Source: Siderastrea radians (taxonomy: Eukaryota > Cnidaria > Anthozoa > Scleractinia > Rhizangiidae). From it: DNA of 64,000 bases. Below the pieces are notes generated by a model. It did not search any database. It had not been told where the DNA came from and saw only the letters and a program-made list of their open reading frames with translations. This document shows, one piece after another, positions 42,501 to 51,418 of this stretch (positions are counted from its first letter, which is position 1; each line of letters opens with the position of its first letter). The translations under genes were made by a program, and so were the position numbers. The stretch lies in contig OZ024896.1 of assembly GCA_964017195.1 (NCBI GenBank), forward strand, positions 5,843,487 to 5,907,486. The letters are read 5' to 3'.

Positions 42501-45143
42501 GAACCGACAACAGAAGATGACGAGTCGTACGCCAAATCTTCGACCACTCCTGGAAGCTCCGAAGCGAAGAACGAAACGATTGTCAAAATTCTAGGACTGA
42601 ACTGGGACACTGTTTCTGACGAATTTTTCTTCGATCTCAAGGAACTGTACAAATTTGGCAGCTCACTTCCGCCGACGAAGCGTTCAATCCTTAAACTGAC
42701 AGCAAAGATCTTTGACCCTATTGGATTTCTAACACCTTTCACTGTTGAAATGAAAATCTTGTTTCAAGAACTTTGCCTAGATAAAATCGACTGGGATAGC
42801 GAATTACAAGGAACTTTGCTTCTCACTTGGAACACTTTACTTGAAGAATTGAAGTACCTCTACAATGTACGAATCCCGCGCTGTTATTTCCGGTCAAGTC
42901 CAATCGAAATCGAGCTTCATGGTTTCAGCGACGCCTCTAATCGCGCGTACGCCGCAGTTATTTACATGCGTTCTCTCTATCAAGATGGCCGAGTTGATGT
43001 TCGTTTGGTTGCGTCGAAGTCCAGAGTCGCACCTTTAAAGAAGGAGTCAATTCCCCGCCTGGAGTTATTGGGAGCGGTTCTTCTCGCACGACTGGTTCAC
43101 AAATTCAATTCGGCTGGAAAACAATTGAAAACAATCAATTGGACTGATTCGATGACTACACTCTGTTGGATAAAAAACGAACGAATTTGGAAACAGTACG
43201 TCCGACATCGTGTAGACGAAATTCGTAATTTGTCTTCAAAGGACGACTGGCGACATTGCCCGGGTAAACAGAACCCAGCGGATTTGCCGTCACGGGGTTT
43301 AAGCGCGAAAGAGTTGTCGACCAATGCAATTTGGTGGAACGGTCCAGAATTTCTTTACAAGGCGGAGTCGGAATGGCCCGTAAGTGAACCGACAAATGCT
43401 GAAGATGAAGTTGCGCTATTGGAAATTGTCAAGACTCCAGTAGCTACTGTTCACTCGCTTGTGAACACATCAGCCACCATGCTAGAAAGGATCGACCAGC
43501 TAGTTGATATCAAGCGATTTCACGACGTCACGAGTCTGCTGCGTGTAACAGCCCTGGTTATCAAAGCTGCAAAGAGATTCAAGAATCGAGCTCGAAACGA
43601 GAAAGAAGAAACACGATTAAGCGCCGCAGACCTAAAGAAAGCAGAAACCCTTTGGATCAAATCGGTACAAGCAACGTCATTCTCCAAAGAGATTGAATTT
43701 CTTACGCGCAAAGATCAGAAGTCTATCCCGCCAATCTACGTGTCACAGTTTGGTTTATTCCTTCAAGATGGTGTCGTCAAATGCAAAGGAAGACTGAACA
43801 ATTCGTCGTTACCTGCTAACACTCGGAATCCAGTCTTATTACCCGCGAAACATAGCTTTGTTCAGCTTCTGATCAAGCAGTCACACGAATCAGTTAAACA
43901 CAATGGGATACGAGACACTCTGACAACACTACGAGAACGTTTCTGGGTGCTCCGTGGACGTGAATCAGTGAAGAATTTCATTCGGAAATGTGTCATTTGT
44001 CGGAAATTCGAGGGGACACCTTACAGTTCTCCTCCCCAAGCCGATTTGCCAAGCGACAGAGTTTCCGAAGATCCACCGTTTACCCATGTAGGTCTCGACT
44101 TTGCAGGTCCTTTGTTTATCGCAACCAAGAATTCTGAAGGTGCCGAGAACGAGTCGAAGCTTAAGAAAGTCTATATTTGCCTGTTTACATGCGCGTCGAC
44201 TCGAGCAATACACTTGGAACTTACGTCAGGACTAAATGTTGAAGCATTTCTGTTGGCTTTTCGAAGATTCACGGGACGAAAAGGAGTGCCAGCTACTTTG
44301 CATTCAGACAACGCTAAGACCTTCAAGTCGTCATCACGCGAGGTACAAAGGATTATCCGATCAGAGGAGGTGTGGCGTTACCTGACGAATAAACAGATCC
44401 AATGGAATTTCATCATCGAAAAGGCTCCGTGGTGGGGAGGATACTGGGAGCGTCTGGTGCGAAGTATCAAGAGGCCGCTAAAGAAAGTTCTTGGACGCGC
44501 TACACTTGGATTCGACGAGTTGAACACTATTCTAGTCGAGATTGAAGCAGTGATCAATTCAAGGCCAATTACCTATGTATATGATGACGAAGAATCGATC
44601 TCTTACCCGTTAACTCCTTCAGATTTAATCTATGGGCGGCGCATAACCTGTACCCCGAACGCGTCTCATTACGAAATCGTGAGCACAAATCAATCGCTTA
44701 CTAGGAAAGCACGTCACCACAAGCATGTGCTCCGTCAGTTGACCACGCAATGGCGAAAGGAGTACCTAACAAGTTTAAAGGAGAGAGCGCAAGCCGTGTC
44801 TAGGGGTAGCGACAAGAAACCGATTGAGATTGGAGACATCGTGTTGCTCAAGAACGACTCCACAAGTAGAGTATTTTGGAAGATAGGAAAGGTGGAGGAA
44901 CTTATTCCAGGAAAAGACGGCGAAGTGAGAGCAGCTGTTGTAAAGGTTGGAAACAGTTCGAAACGACCTGCACTCTTGAGAAGACCCTTACAGCAGTTGA
45001 TACCGATTGAAGTCAAGGTTCCAGCACTTGTACAGCCCGAAGGAACTCAGGCAGATGAAACGAGAGTAACGAATGATACTGCGAGACCCCGACGAACCGC
45101 GGCGATTGTTGGAGAAATCAACAGACAGTTGAACAGTGCATGA
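39564..45143 (+). CDS. BEL/Pao gag-pol polyprotein (1859 aa)
   Basis: One frame from ATG 39564. Order of domains: coiled region (about 1-130); gag DUF1759-type core (about 145-310, KFRGDITKWISFWDSF); three zinc knuckles (C363-C375, C394-C407, C413-C425); A17-type aspartic protease with ILFDNGS (D494); RT with LTADIEKAF (D840) and YVDD (919-922); RNase H with HGFSDAS (D1123), E1167, D1195; integrase H2C2 finger (H1441, H1446, C1476, C1479), D1512 (LDFAG), D1582 (HSDNAKTF) and E1629 (GGYWER); C-terminal DUF5641-type tail. All catalytic residues expected for these domains are present. Gag forms the particle, RT/RNase H copies the RNA, and integrase inserts the cDNA. The long antisense frames here are shadows. 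Confidence 0.95.
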   Translation: MASEEAKEKLERLRSIRGAQRGIVTKNVNKANAIFGDEAAQAYISSEQVQQLEVISRLLEAKLKTLEEIDQQVLSLCILEEITQEIEESEKYVEKAINCQKKISDVSRKTTGEPQESNPLAELIQALPGTAQPALPTNQVKAKLPKLILPKFRGDITKWISFWDSFKSAVHENKAISPVDKFNYLNSLLEGPASRAIQGLSLTDANYKSAVEILQERFGRPQQIISAHMDELLKIPNCSGTERSTSLRFVYDQISVHVRGLSSLGVASDEYGGLLIPVIMAKLPSEIRVRIARETKSSVWKMDGILEIIKQDVEAREMSEGVKAQEERKQNMFQQTRHPKHPTTSSFFIGKRDQMNNTSQTRCGYCDDLHYSASCTKVIDPKDRRNILIEAKRCFKCLYPDHHVKDCRSSKACRHCGGRHHQSICFGTIQHVQPPRPPPNELGQINKEERGASGGTITAISSTKTKGSILLQTATAIATNEDGSRSLPVRILFDNGSQRSYVTDNLKSKLCLKPMSSETLHLNTFGENVYRKQRCQVVTLPLRNKQNEYLEITALNFPVICSPLPKRVDINDYPHLQGLELADSSESQCSIDILIGSDHYWDIVTGETIRGHSGPTAINSKFGWLLSGPTNVSCSPNESNAVSNLIISGGSCFYEGNDKDEIVDMLKTFWETESSGILDDSKIERQVPDIAKQTDISFNGRHYETRLPWKEDSAPTSNNYGMCVSRLRSLHHKLRNEPDLLSDYDKIIQQQCEAGIVERVPKSNCANQLNVTSVHYSPHHAVVRRDRETTKVRVVYDGSAKSSKEERSLNDCLEVGENYIPHIFDMLAKFRWNAVALTADIEKAFLMVGIKQEDRDMLRFLWYDDPFAAKPEIAEYRFNRLVFGLRPSPSILGATISHHLSLYKQSEPEMAELLEKSLYVDDLLTGDDNDDKGLVIYKKTKQIMAEGGFNLRKWNSNSCSLLRAIESCENPRGESKSNQEPTTEDDESYAKSSTTPGSSEAKNETIVKILGLNWDTVSDEFFFDLKELYKFGSSLPPTKRSILKLTAKIFDPIGFLTPFTVEMKILFQELCLDKIDWDSELQGTLLLTWNTLLEELKYLYNVRIPRCYFRSSPIEIELHGFSDASNRAYAAVIYMRSLYQDGRVDVRLVASKSRVAPLKKESIPRLELLGAVLLARLVHKFNSAGKQLKTINWTDSMTTLCWIKNERIWKQYVRHRVDEIRNLSSKDDWRHCPGKQNPADLPSRGLSAKELSTNAIWWNGPEFLYKAESEWPVSEPTNAEDEVALLEIVKTPVATVHSLVNTSATMLERIDQLVDIKRFHDVTSLLRVTALVIKAAKRFKNRARNEKEETRLSAADLKKAETLWIKSVQATSFSKEIEFLTRKDQKSIPPIYVSQFGLFLQDGVVKCKGRLNNSSLPANTRNPVLLPAKHSFVQLLIKQSHESVKHNGIRDTLTTLRERFWVLRGRESVKNFIRKCVICRKFEGTPYSSPPQADLPSDRVSEDPPFTHVGLDFAGPLFIATKNSEGAENESKLKKVYICLFTCASTRAIHLELTSGLNVEAFLLAFRRFTGRKGVPATLHSDNAKTFKSSSREVQRIIRSEEVWRYLTNKQIQWNFIIEKAPWWGGYWERLVRSIKRPLKKVLGRATLGFDELNTILVEIEAVINSRPITYVYDDEESISYPLTPSDLIYGRRITCTPNASHYEIVSTNQSLTRKARHHKHVLRQLTTQWRKEYLTSLKERAQAVSRGSDKKPIEIGDIVLLKNDSTSRVFWKIGKVEELIPGKDGEVRAAVVKVGNSSKRPALLRRPLQQLIPIEVKVPALVQPEGTQADETRVTNDTARPRRTAAIVGEINRQLNSA

Positions 45144-45220
45144 ACACTTGGACATTTTTTGATTTATTTTCTTTAAGCGAAGTTTGAAAGTTTCTCACGA
45201 TGTGAATAAACTTTGGGGAG

Positions 45221-45488
45221 TGTTAAATTCGTCGTAAACACCCCATGGTGAACAGTTTCGCAATCTGTGTAACGAGATACATGTACTTGTTTTGTTTGTA
45301 CAGTTATAAGTGATTGACACGTGAACCTTGTGATAAGTGGTATGTACATTACACTTTGATCTGTCCATTTTCGAAGCGAGACGTGCGAGATCGAGATATA
45401 CGAAGTTACGAGACGAAATTGTGTATATAGGGACGAATATAGGAATAAACGAATCAATTCAATTACAAAAAAGTCGCAGTTTATGACA
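45221..45488 (+). repeat. right LTR of the BEL element
   Basis: 268 bp, near-identical to the left LTR and followed by the GTTTT target duplication. Confidence 0.93.
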
Positions 45489-45716
45489 GTTTTTTGTTTA
45501 TCGTTGTCATGGAAATATCGATTTTCACAAAATGTAAACCGCGCTAAAGTTCAATCCAAGACCAAAAAGTACTGTAAATTTCACGTTGATCCGACAAGAT
45601 AAAGACTGTCTAAGAGCCGATTTTAAAAGTGAGGTATGGTCCCAAAAAAAAAAATGTATCGAAACACCTTAATGATTAATTTTCACTTGTATTTTAAACG
45701 TTTTTACAAATTGTCC

Positions 45717-46204
45717 ATCCAAGTAATTGTGTATAAGGCCCTTTACCTAGAGCGCTTTACAATATTAAGAGCCCTTAATTCTTACGTTTATTATGCTAAC
45801 AACAAATAAACGTCTGAGGGGCTTATTTACAATTCCCTCTTTTATACCCGGCGTTTATTCGGGGCCCAGTGTTTAATCAAGAAAAAAAAATTATGTACCT
45901 TTTCTTCCAATTAAGTCTGTGCTGCATTAACAGAGTTTTTAGTCACCAGCAGCTGCAGTGAACTTGGAGATCCTTCACAGCTTGGTTGGTTGGGTGACTC
46001 TGCTGTTGGTGAGTTTCGAGATGACCACCATCAGTTACTGTTCGTCTGAACTCTTCTTGCCATTCACGTCGAACCGACGCGAGCTCCTCTTGCAGTCACC
46101 CCTCATCCTGCAATGTATTTGAGCAGTTGGTATAGTGTCCTGAACATTTTATGGGGTCCTCAATATACTTAGGCTTGGTTCAGTTACATAGAACTGCACT
46201 GTCC
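45717..46204. other. end of block Y and unassigned sequence
   Basis: 45717-45770 completes block Y (GTATAAGGCCCTTTACCTAG). The remainder contains TAAACGTCTGAGGGG/CGGCGTTTATTCGGGG-type repeat sequence and no gene. Confidence 0.4.
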
Positions 46205-46440
46205 AAATGCGGAGGCACAGTGGTATGGTGGTTCAAGCATTGGACTTTCAATCCAAATTTCATTTGGGAGTTCAAAGGGTCAGTGGTTCAAGGTCTACGT
46301 GGTGTCAGAATTGTGTTGAGTTCTTTCCTTAGAAAAGAAACCTTACTCCACAGCCTTCAGCCCCCCGTCCCCCCCCCCAACCCCAGTGTATAAATGGGTC
46401 AAGAGACAAACTGTCAGTGCCATCCATGGGAAAATAGTTA
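46205..46440 (+). mobile_element. tRNA-derived SINE-like element
   Basis: GCGGAGGCACAGTGGTATGG is followed by GTGGTTCAAGCATTGGAC (box A-like), and about 55 bp later GTGGTTCAAGGTC resembles a polymerase III box B. The tail contains the C-rich stretch and GTGTATAAATGGGT that I associate with anthozoan SINEs. Boundaries are approximate and no target duplication is visible. Confidence 0.45.
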
Positions 46441-46944
46441 TACTCTTAGTTGCTCCTTCATTTTTTGGAATTACTGAATCACGTTGCGAACTTTGAAACA
46501 TGGCTCTCAATTTCATCATCAACAAATTTTGGATAACTTTCAAGTTAGGACAAGGTACCACAAACTATGTTCCATCAAGGTGGGCCAAAAATAAGACAAA
46601 ACTAACAAATGTACTTTGTCATGTTAAAGACATGCAAATTGCTGTTTTGGCGTACTCCTTCCTAATTTTTCCAGTCACTTTTCAAGCCAAACCAAATGGA
46701 GCTATAAATCATTGAAATAAGGTAAATAGCTGCCTGAAAACAGCTTTTTAATACAGGGTAGTGATTTAAATAAATAATAAAGGTTTTTATTAATTTTATA
46801 CTGATAAAAACCGATCAGCTGGTATCATAAACCTGTAAAAAGAAAAAATAAGTAAGTCAACAATTTGAAGTTTCGCATTCTTAGCAGTTTGCATCAAAGT
46901 TTCATTTGATTAAAAAATAACTGGGTGACTTTTCTAGGACTTAC
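46441..46944. other. non-coding, nothing recognised
   Basis: AT-rich. The frame 46500-46715 has no motif. Confidence 0.35.
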
Positions 46945-47184
46945 CAAAGGTCGATAAACGGTGGAATTCCAATCATCCTCCAGCCTGGTGCTTTCTGCAA
47001 TGGGTTTTTCATAGCACGGGTCGCAGACCCAATCTATGAGCTGCCCCGAGCGAACAGCAGCGCGGTACTCGGCCTGGAAAACGCCAGTTTGACAGGTTCG
47101 ATGTTGCCATCTGTTGCAACCATCTAACTACAAAGGAGTCTTGGCGGGCCCAAACTGGAATCTTACAGAAAGTACAAGATCCAT
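46945..47184 (-). pseudogene. decayed exon with PHD-finger-like motif
   Basis: On the minus strand from ATG 47184: MDLVLSVRF, an in-frame TAG after AKTPL, then DGCNRWQHRTCQTG, YRAAVRSGQLIDWVCDPC and IAESTRLEDD, ending at a consensus donor GTAAGT (46939-46944). The C-x3-W-x-H-x2-C...W-x-C-x2-C spacing is the second half of a PHD-type zinc finger. Similar fingers occur in multi-copy invertebrate proteins that also carry FLYWCH/MULE-transposase domains. The stop and lack of neighbouring exons make it a fragment. Confidence 0.5.
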
Positions 47185-48104
47185 CTCGTGAAGTTTTTCT
47201 CGTTTTTTTCTTGTTACTCGTCTTGCTATAAAGGGGTTGTGAGAATTTTAATGCCATTGCTCCTTTTATACACAGCGTAGGATCGAAATACCTATATTAA
47301 CTCAATTTCATTGGCTCTCTCGTAACAATAAAAACCCGCGCTATTACAATTTAAGCTTGGTTTTATTGTAATGAGATTAGCAATAATACAATAGCACTGT
47401 CGACTTGTGACTTTTTTAATTGCTGAACTTTAATGAGATGCATTTTCTCACCTTGCGGAAACAAAGATCTATTACTAAGACTTGACTTAAACATGGGCCG
47501 CAACTTGTTACTTTCTTGATTATGAAGCACAAAAGACCCATGCATGTGTTCAATAACGAAGAGAGTAGATTTCTGTTAGTCAGGACTTGTTTACGAATCA
47601 TGTCATTCATGTTAGAAAAATTAAGGCTAAGTTGAAAAGCAGTGCAAGCGCAAACAAATCATCAATTAAAAAAAACTTGTGTCTTTTTTTACTTCAACTC
47701 GGGCCGCGACTTGTTAGTTTCATGATCAAATTTTTTCTTTAATCAAGAGGTTCTTCTCGAAAGAAAATAATACTAATACCATAGTTAGTAGTCCCCTCTA
47801 CTCACTATGCTAATACTAATAAAACAGCTGGGTGTTAGCGGACACAACAACTACAGTACTCAGTCCTACGCAGCCGTTATCATGCAACACTTACTGAGGG
47901 AGACGTTTTGTCTCTGTCATGATGCGAATCGTAGCAAATGGACAAATTCTTTCGACAATACACCATCCATTTTTTATTTAAATAAGCTTCTCACACTTTG
48001 CAGTTTGTTTACGGCCAACCGTATTTATGTTTCAACGTTCCACGATCCACAAATTCAACGCTCTCGTGTTCACTGGAACACCGAGGTTGGAATGTTTTGA
48101 CTTC
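47185..48104. other. non-coding, nothing recognised
   Basis: Contains partly repeated GGGCCGC-ACTTGTTA segments (about 47493 and 47702) but no supported gene. The frame 47807-48100 lacks motifs. Confidence 0.35.
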
Positions 48105-48225
48105 TGTTTTAGGGGGCATTATGTCCTCGTCTAGGGGGCTTTCTGTCTTATTTTGAGGGGGCGTTCTGTCTGCTTTAGGGGGCGTTTTGTTCGGGGCGTT
48201 TGTCTTGGGGGCGTTTTGACCGGAT
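48105..48225. repeat. degenerate minisatellite (AGGGGGCGTTCTGTC-like)
   Basis: Five to six diverged units of a 20-30 bp G-rich motif (TAGGGGGCATTATGTC, TAGGGGGCTTTCTGTC, AGGGGGCGTTCTGTC, AGGGGGCGTTTTGT, TTGGGGGCGTTTTG). Confidence 0.75.
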
Positions 48226-48438
48226 ACCGCTGAAGCTGGCCGGCGTGGTTGTTGACAATTTTGAAAGCTAGCGAGCTGACTTCACGAGAATTCGAGCAAA
48301 AACCTGTAAACAATTTCGCGAAACGACACTGATACGATGATGTTTGGAAACTGAGTCCACTCGGTTATAATAATAATATGAGACTTATGGCTACTACTTT
48401 TGCAAAGAAAAGTCAGCTCAATTCAAACTTTTTAGTTT

Positions 48439-49057
48439 AGCCTTTTCCAGGCTCTCAGATAGCAGGGTCGGCGCGAACAGAAGGGGAACGCGAAAATAAT
48501 ACGCGCGCGGAGCCTGGGGAAATTTCGCTCTCGTTTTCTCTTCGCTCTTTTCCCCACTATGGGGCCGATCACATGAGGCGGGCTGGCCCGCTTAGCCGGG
48601 CTGGCTCGGTTTGCCAGGATCTCGGCACGTCTGTGAAACACACCAAAAATCAACTTCGCGATAGCATGGGCTAGCTGGGATCCCGGCATCGCGATGCCGG
48701 GATCCCGGCTAGCCGAGATGAAAATTTACCATGTAATCGCTTCAGAGCAAAATGGCTCACCAGAAGATCGATATTTCTCTTTTTATATAACACATAAAGG
48801 TTTATCAGACTATAAAGCAACGTAATACTGAAAATGATACGCCAAAATAATGGATTAGCGAGAATAAAAACACTTGATTCATGCTCTTTGATGTAGCCAT
48901 CTTTTCACACGACAGCTTCCAAATTTAGCCGCAGGCGGGCTGGCCTGCCTCATGTAATACCGGGCTGAGCAGTCATCTCGGCAGACAGAGCCTGCCCTTC
49001 TACCGAGCCAGCCCGGCTCATGTAATCGGCCCCTATCTCAGAGCCTGGAACAGGCTA
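48439..49057. mobile_element. outer TIR element with about 10-bp duplication, hosting a second MITE
   Basis: The ends AGCCTTTTCCAGGCTCTCAG and, inverted, AGCCTGTTCCAGGCTCTGAG. TTTTTAGTTT is found on both sides (48429-48438 and 49058-49067). The inner element 48561-49033 splits it. A 9-10 bp duplication suggests a MULE-type family. Confidence 0.75.
48561..49033. mobile_element. inner MITE (GGGGCCGAT termini) nested in the outer element
   Basis: GGGGCCGATCACATGAG faces, inverted, GGGGCCGATTACATGAG. TAT is present on both sides, consistent with a 3-bp duplication. It includes a strong internal palindrome (GGGATCCCGGCATC / GATGCCGGGATCCC near 48690). Non-coding. Confidence 0.75.
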
Positions 49058-49504
49058 TTTTTAGTTTGACCCATACACCGAATTCACAAATGGCGGCTGA
49101 CCTGGAGCGAGTGAGCGGCCGAGCATGGAATCAAGGCTTATTAGGATAGTCGCCGAAGCAAACATGAAAACTTGACTGTTTTGTATGTGGTTTTGTCCGT
49201 ACCGAGGACAATATTCTGTCCTGGGATCCTCTTTAGATGGAAGAAATCTATCGGAACTGATCATGACAAATTACGAGTTAAATTTATTGGCTTCTTATGC
49301 TTCAGTTGTCTCACTTAATTTCATCTTGTTAGCGGTAAGCTTGTATCGCTTGATCTATCTGTTGATTCGACGTTCATCGTTTTGTTTCTAATTTGTCACC
49401 TGACATAATCTATACTTATCCCTTTGTGTTTCTCAATTCTTTAGAGTTGAAGGCTACACCAGCTAAGGAAGAGATTGTTTTCTTATTCATCCTGATACAA
49501 TTTA
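49058..49504. other. unassigned stretch
   Basis: Contains short plus-strand frames (for example ATGGCGGCTGACCTGGAGCG at 49090) with no family I recognise. It might be an unannotated 5' exon but lacks support. Confidence 0.25.
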
Positions 49505-49927
49505 GGGGCCGTCGACTGTATATATTGACAAGTTCCCCGCTTAACGTCCACTGGACGTTAAGGGGGGAGGGGGTTGAGGAAAGTCAAGATTTGGACGGTG
49601 AAGTGGTGATTCTAGGACAACACCAAAATAACGCGTTGAGAAACTCACATTTTACTTATGTTGATAACAGAACATGAAGAGAAAAACGTACCACAGTAGA
49701 AAATGAGAACAAACTTGGTGCCGCTGTGATCTACGTAGTTCGTCACTTGTTAAGATGGCGCCAGAAGGAAAACGCGCTCGCTAGATTTTACAAAACTAAA
49801 TTCATCGGTTTTAGAAAAACATGGAGTGCGAAATTCCAAATGGACGTTAAGGAGGAGGGGGGAGGGGGTCTGACCTTAACGTCCAGTGCACGTTAAGCGG
49901 GGAACTTTTGAATATGTCGACGGTCCC
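49505..49927. mobile_element. PIF/Harbinger-type MITE, TTA duplication
   Basis: Termini GGGGCCGTCGACTGTATATA and inverted GGGACCGTCGACATATTCAA share further subterminal sequence (TTCCCCGCTTAACGT-CACTGGACGTTAA). TTA flanks both ends (49502-49504, 49928-49930). GGGCC-type ends with a TTA duplication are the Harbinger signature. 423 bp, non-coding. Confidence 0.85.
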
Positions 49928-49930
49928 TTA

Positions 49931-50996
49931 TCGTACACAAACCGAAAACGTGCCAATCTATCTCTCTGTATGGATGACTCGTGTCTCGATATGTAGACTT
50001 TGTAAATCTTCGAGCACTTTTTTTCACTACAAACATTTTGATTATCGTGTCATAAAGTTGATCTATTCTTTGAGTTAAAAATGCTTAATAAAATTGCCCA
50101 ATGTCTCTCATGGGATCTTTGCCGTAATGCGGACAGAGAACCACAAAAATTGTTCTACCAGTCTGAGAGTTCTCCGTCGATTCTCTTACTAAGATATTAG
50201 CCTGGAGGTATGTAGAGTTCCTTTAGTTATTTTTCTCATTGTATAAAGAGTTAAGATCCCAACATTTTCGACTGAAAGCCCGTATATTAAAACCGTTTCC
50301 CCTTAGGTTTACAAATGTCAGCATTCGCTGAATGGTGAGCAAGATTGCGAACCCAACATAAAACGAAATAAGATCAAATTCGCAAATTATCTATGCAAAC
50401 TTGCGTGATCTTAACTCGGCATTCTGCCACTTAATTTCGGCGTGAGCATTCCCCAGTTGGATCTAAGTGTTTTGTAGTCGTTCTTTTAAAATTCTTCCTC
50501 ATTTACTCAAACAGTTTCCTTTTGAGTTTGTATAAAGTTTTTATGACAGATACTTGCATACCGCTATAGAAATTACTCCCGTCGTCTGTAAAAGTGTCGA
50601 AATTTGCGATCTATACCTTCGCTACTACAAGGCACGAAAGAATGCACATTTTCTCAAGTATTGCTAATTTTTAGTTTAGGTTTCCAGTAGTATCGTTGTT
50701 TTTTTCTGCCCGAGCAAAAAAAAAAAAAATTTGAAAACTGCCAGGTGGTTTATTTAATTCTGTAACCACTGCCCTCAAAGGTTTGAATCCTTTGAAAAGC
50801 AAAATTATCGGACTCTTTTCTCATAAGAGTATACGTTTCCTTTCGGATTACAAGAAGGAGCACAGCATTAAACATTATGACCTGGATCATGGACTCATCC
50901 TGAAGGAAATCTGTAACCAGGAATGAGCCAATCAGTTTAGGCGTTAGAATGAGGTATCAAAGATCAAATCGGGGAGAGCTGCAGACGAGCAAGTGA
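49931..50996. other. non-coding, nothing recognised
   Basis: AT-rich, with a poly-A run at about 50716. No supported exon. Confidence 0.35.
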
Positions 50997-51023
50997 CCAA
51001 TCACGAATAAGAGGAATAAAAGG
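50997..51023 (+). promoter_or_regulatory. candidate CCAAT box and TATA-like box
   Basis: CCAAT at 50997-51001 and ATAAAAGG at 51016-51023 are correctly spaced for a rightward core promoter, with pyrimidine-rich TTCAGCCCTTCGCTG about 25-30 bp further. It could start the transcript that leads to the kinesin gene at 62425. Confidence 0.3.
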
Positions 51024-51044
51024 CAGTGATTTCAAAAATCCCTT

Positions 51045-51202
51045 CAGCCCTTCGCTGTTTTTCGAACGTGAGAAAACTGTCGTACGTGTAGACTTCATTT
51101 TCTTTTCGTCCCTGCTTAGCTTGTCCATTGTGTGCTTCGGTTTGATTTTCCACTGTTGTCAAAGTTGGTCGGATCAAGTCAAAAGGCTTTGTAAGAAATC
51201 CG
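51045..51202 (+). other. candidate 5' UTR exon (kinesin gene?)
   Basis: The segment ends at a consensus donor CG|GTAAGTGAT (51203-51208). The kinesin start exon is preceded by a good acceptor (pyrimidine tract ending TTTTAAG at 62421) three bases before its ATG, so an upstream non-coding exon is expected. Linking the two is inference and would make an 11.2-kb first intron. Confidence 0.3.
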
Positions 51203-51231
51203 GTAAGTGATCTATCTTCCACGGGAAGTGC

Positions 51232-51418
51232 TTCATTATGCCTGTCAAACAGGCTCAAAATGTCGAAGAGTGATATTTATATACCGAGTTGCCATATTTA
51301 TGTCCAAATTACAGTAGATATATCCAAAGTGCAATATATATGTCCAAAACTGCAATATGTATATTCAAATTGCAATATTTATACTTCAAAATCCTGCGAC
51401 CCGCTTTCGTTTTATATA
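51232..51418 (+). repeat. left terminal arm of the 11-kb inverted structure
   Basis: From ATGCCTGTCAAACAGGCTCA through GTCGAAGAGTGATATTTATA to CTGCGACCCGCTTTC, this matches 62140-62320 in reverse orientation at roughly nine bases in ten by eye. It includes a tandem of TGCAATAT-TATGTCCAAA-like units. Confidence 0.85.

Larger units (their letters stand above)
39253..45488 (+). mobile_element. full-length BEL/Pao LTR retrotransposon, apparently intact
   Basis: LTRs 39253-39520 and 45221-45488 (268 bp each, TGTTAAAT...TTATGACA) differ visibly only in GTACATAG versus GTATATAG. The 5-bp duplication GTTTT flanks it (39248-39252 and 45489-45493). TGGCGCCCAACGTGGGG follows the left LTR as primer binding site; CTTTGGGGAG precedes the right LTR as polypurine tract. 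A single gag-pol frame of 1859 codons lies between. The nearly identical LTRs and the uninterrupted frame indicate a recent, possibly still competent insertion. Confidence 0.95.
37809..45668. mobile_element. foldback DNA element with TTAA duplication (split by a BEL retrotransposon)
   Basis: The termini GGTGTTTCGATACAG and, inverted at 45668, GGTGTTTCGATACA, are flanked by TTAA (37805-37808 and 45669-45672). Without the BEL insertion the element is about 1.6 kb. It is mostly two long arms (about 37810-38510 and 38700-39250 plus 45494-45668) around a short centre that is itself partly palindromic (AATATATTCAAAG near 38558 / CTTTGAATATATT near 38674). The TTAA duplication with GG-starting termini suggests Kolobok or piggyBac type. 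Short mirrored open frames in the arms are not genes. Confidence 0.85.

Noticed and set aside
39199..45457. Numerous antisense frames across the BEL element
   Set aside because: Shadows of the 1859-codon sense frame and of the LTRs.
51001..51258. 85-codon minus-strand frame (MSLFDRHNEALP start)
   Set aside because: It looks fairly protein-like but overlaps a plus-strand donor and promoter-like signals, has no known motif and ends without a splice signal; not enough to call a gene.
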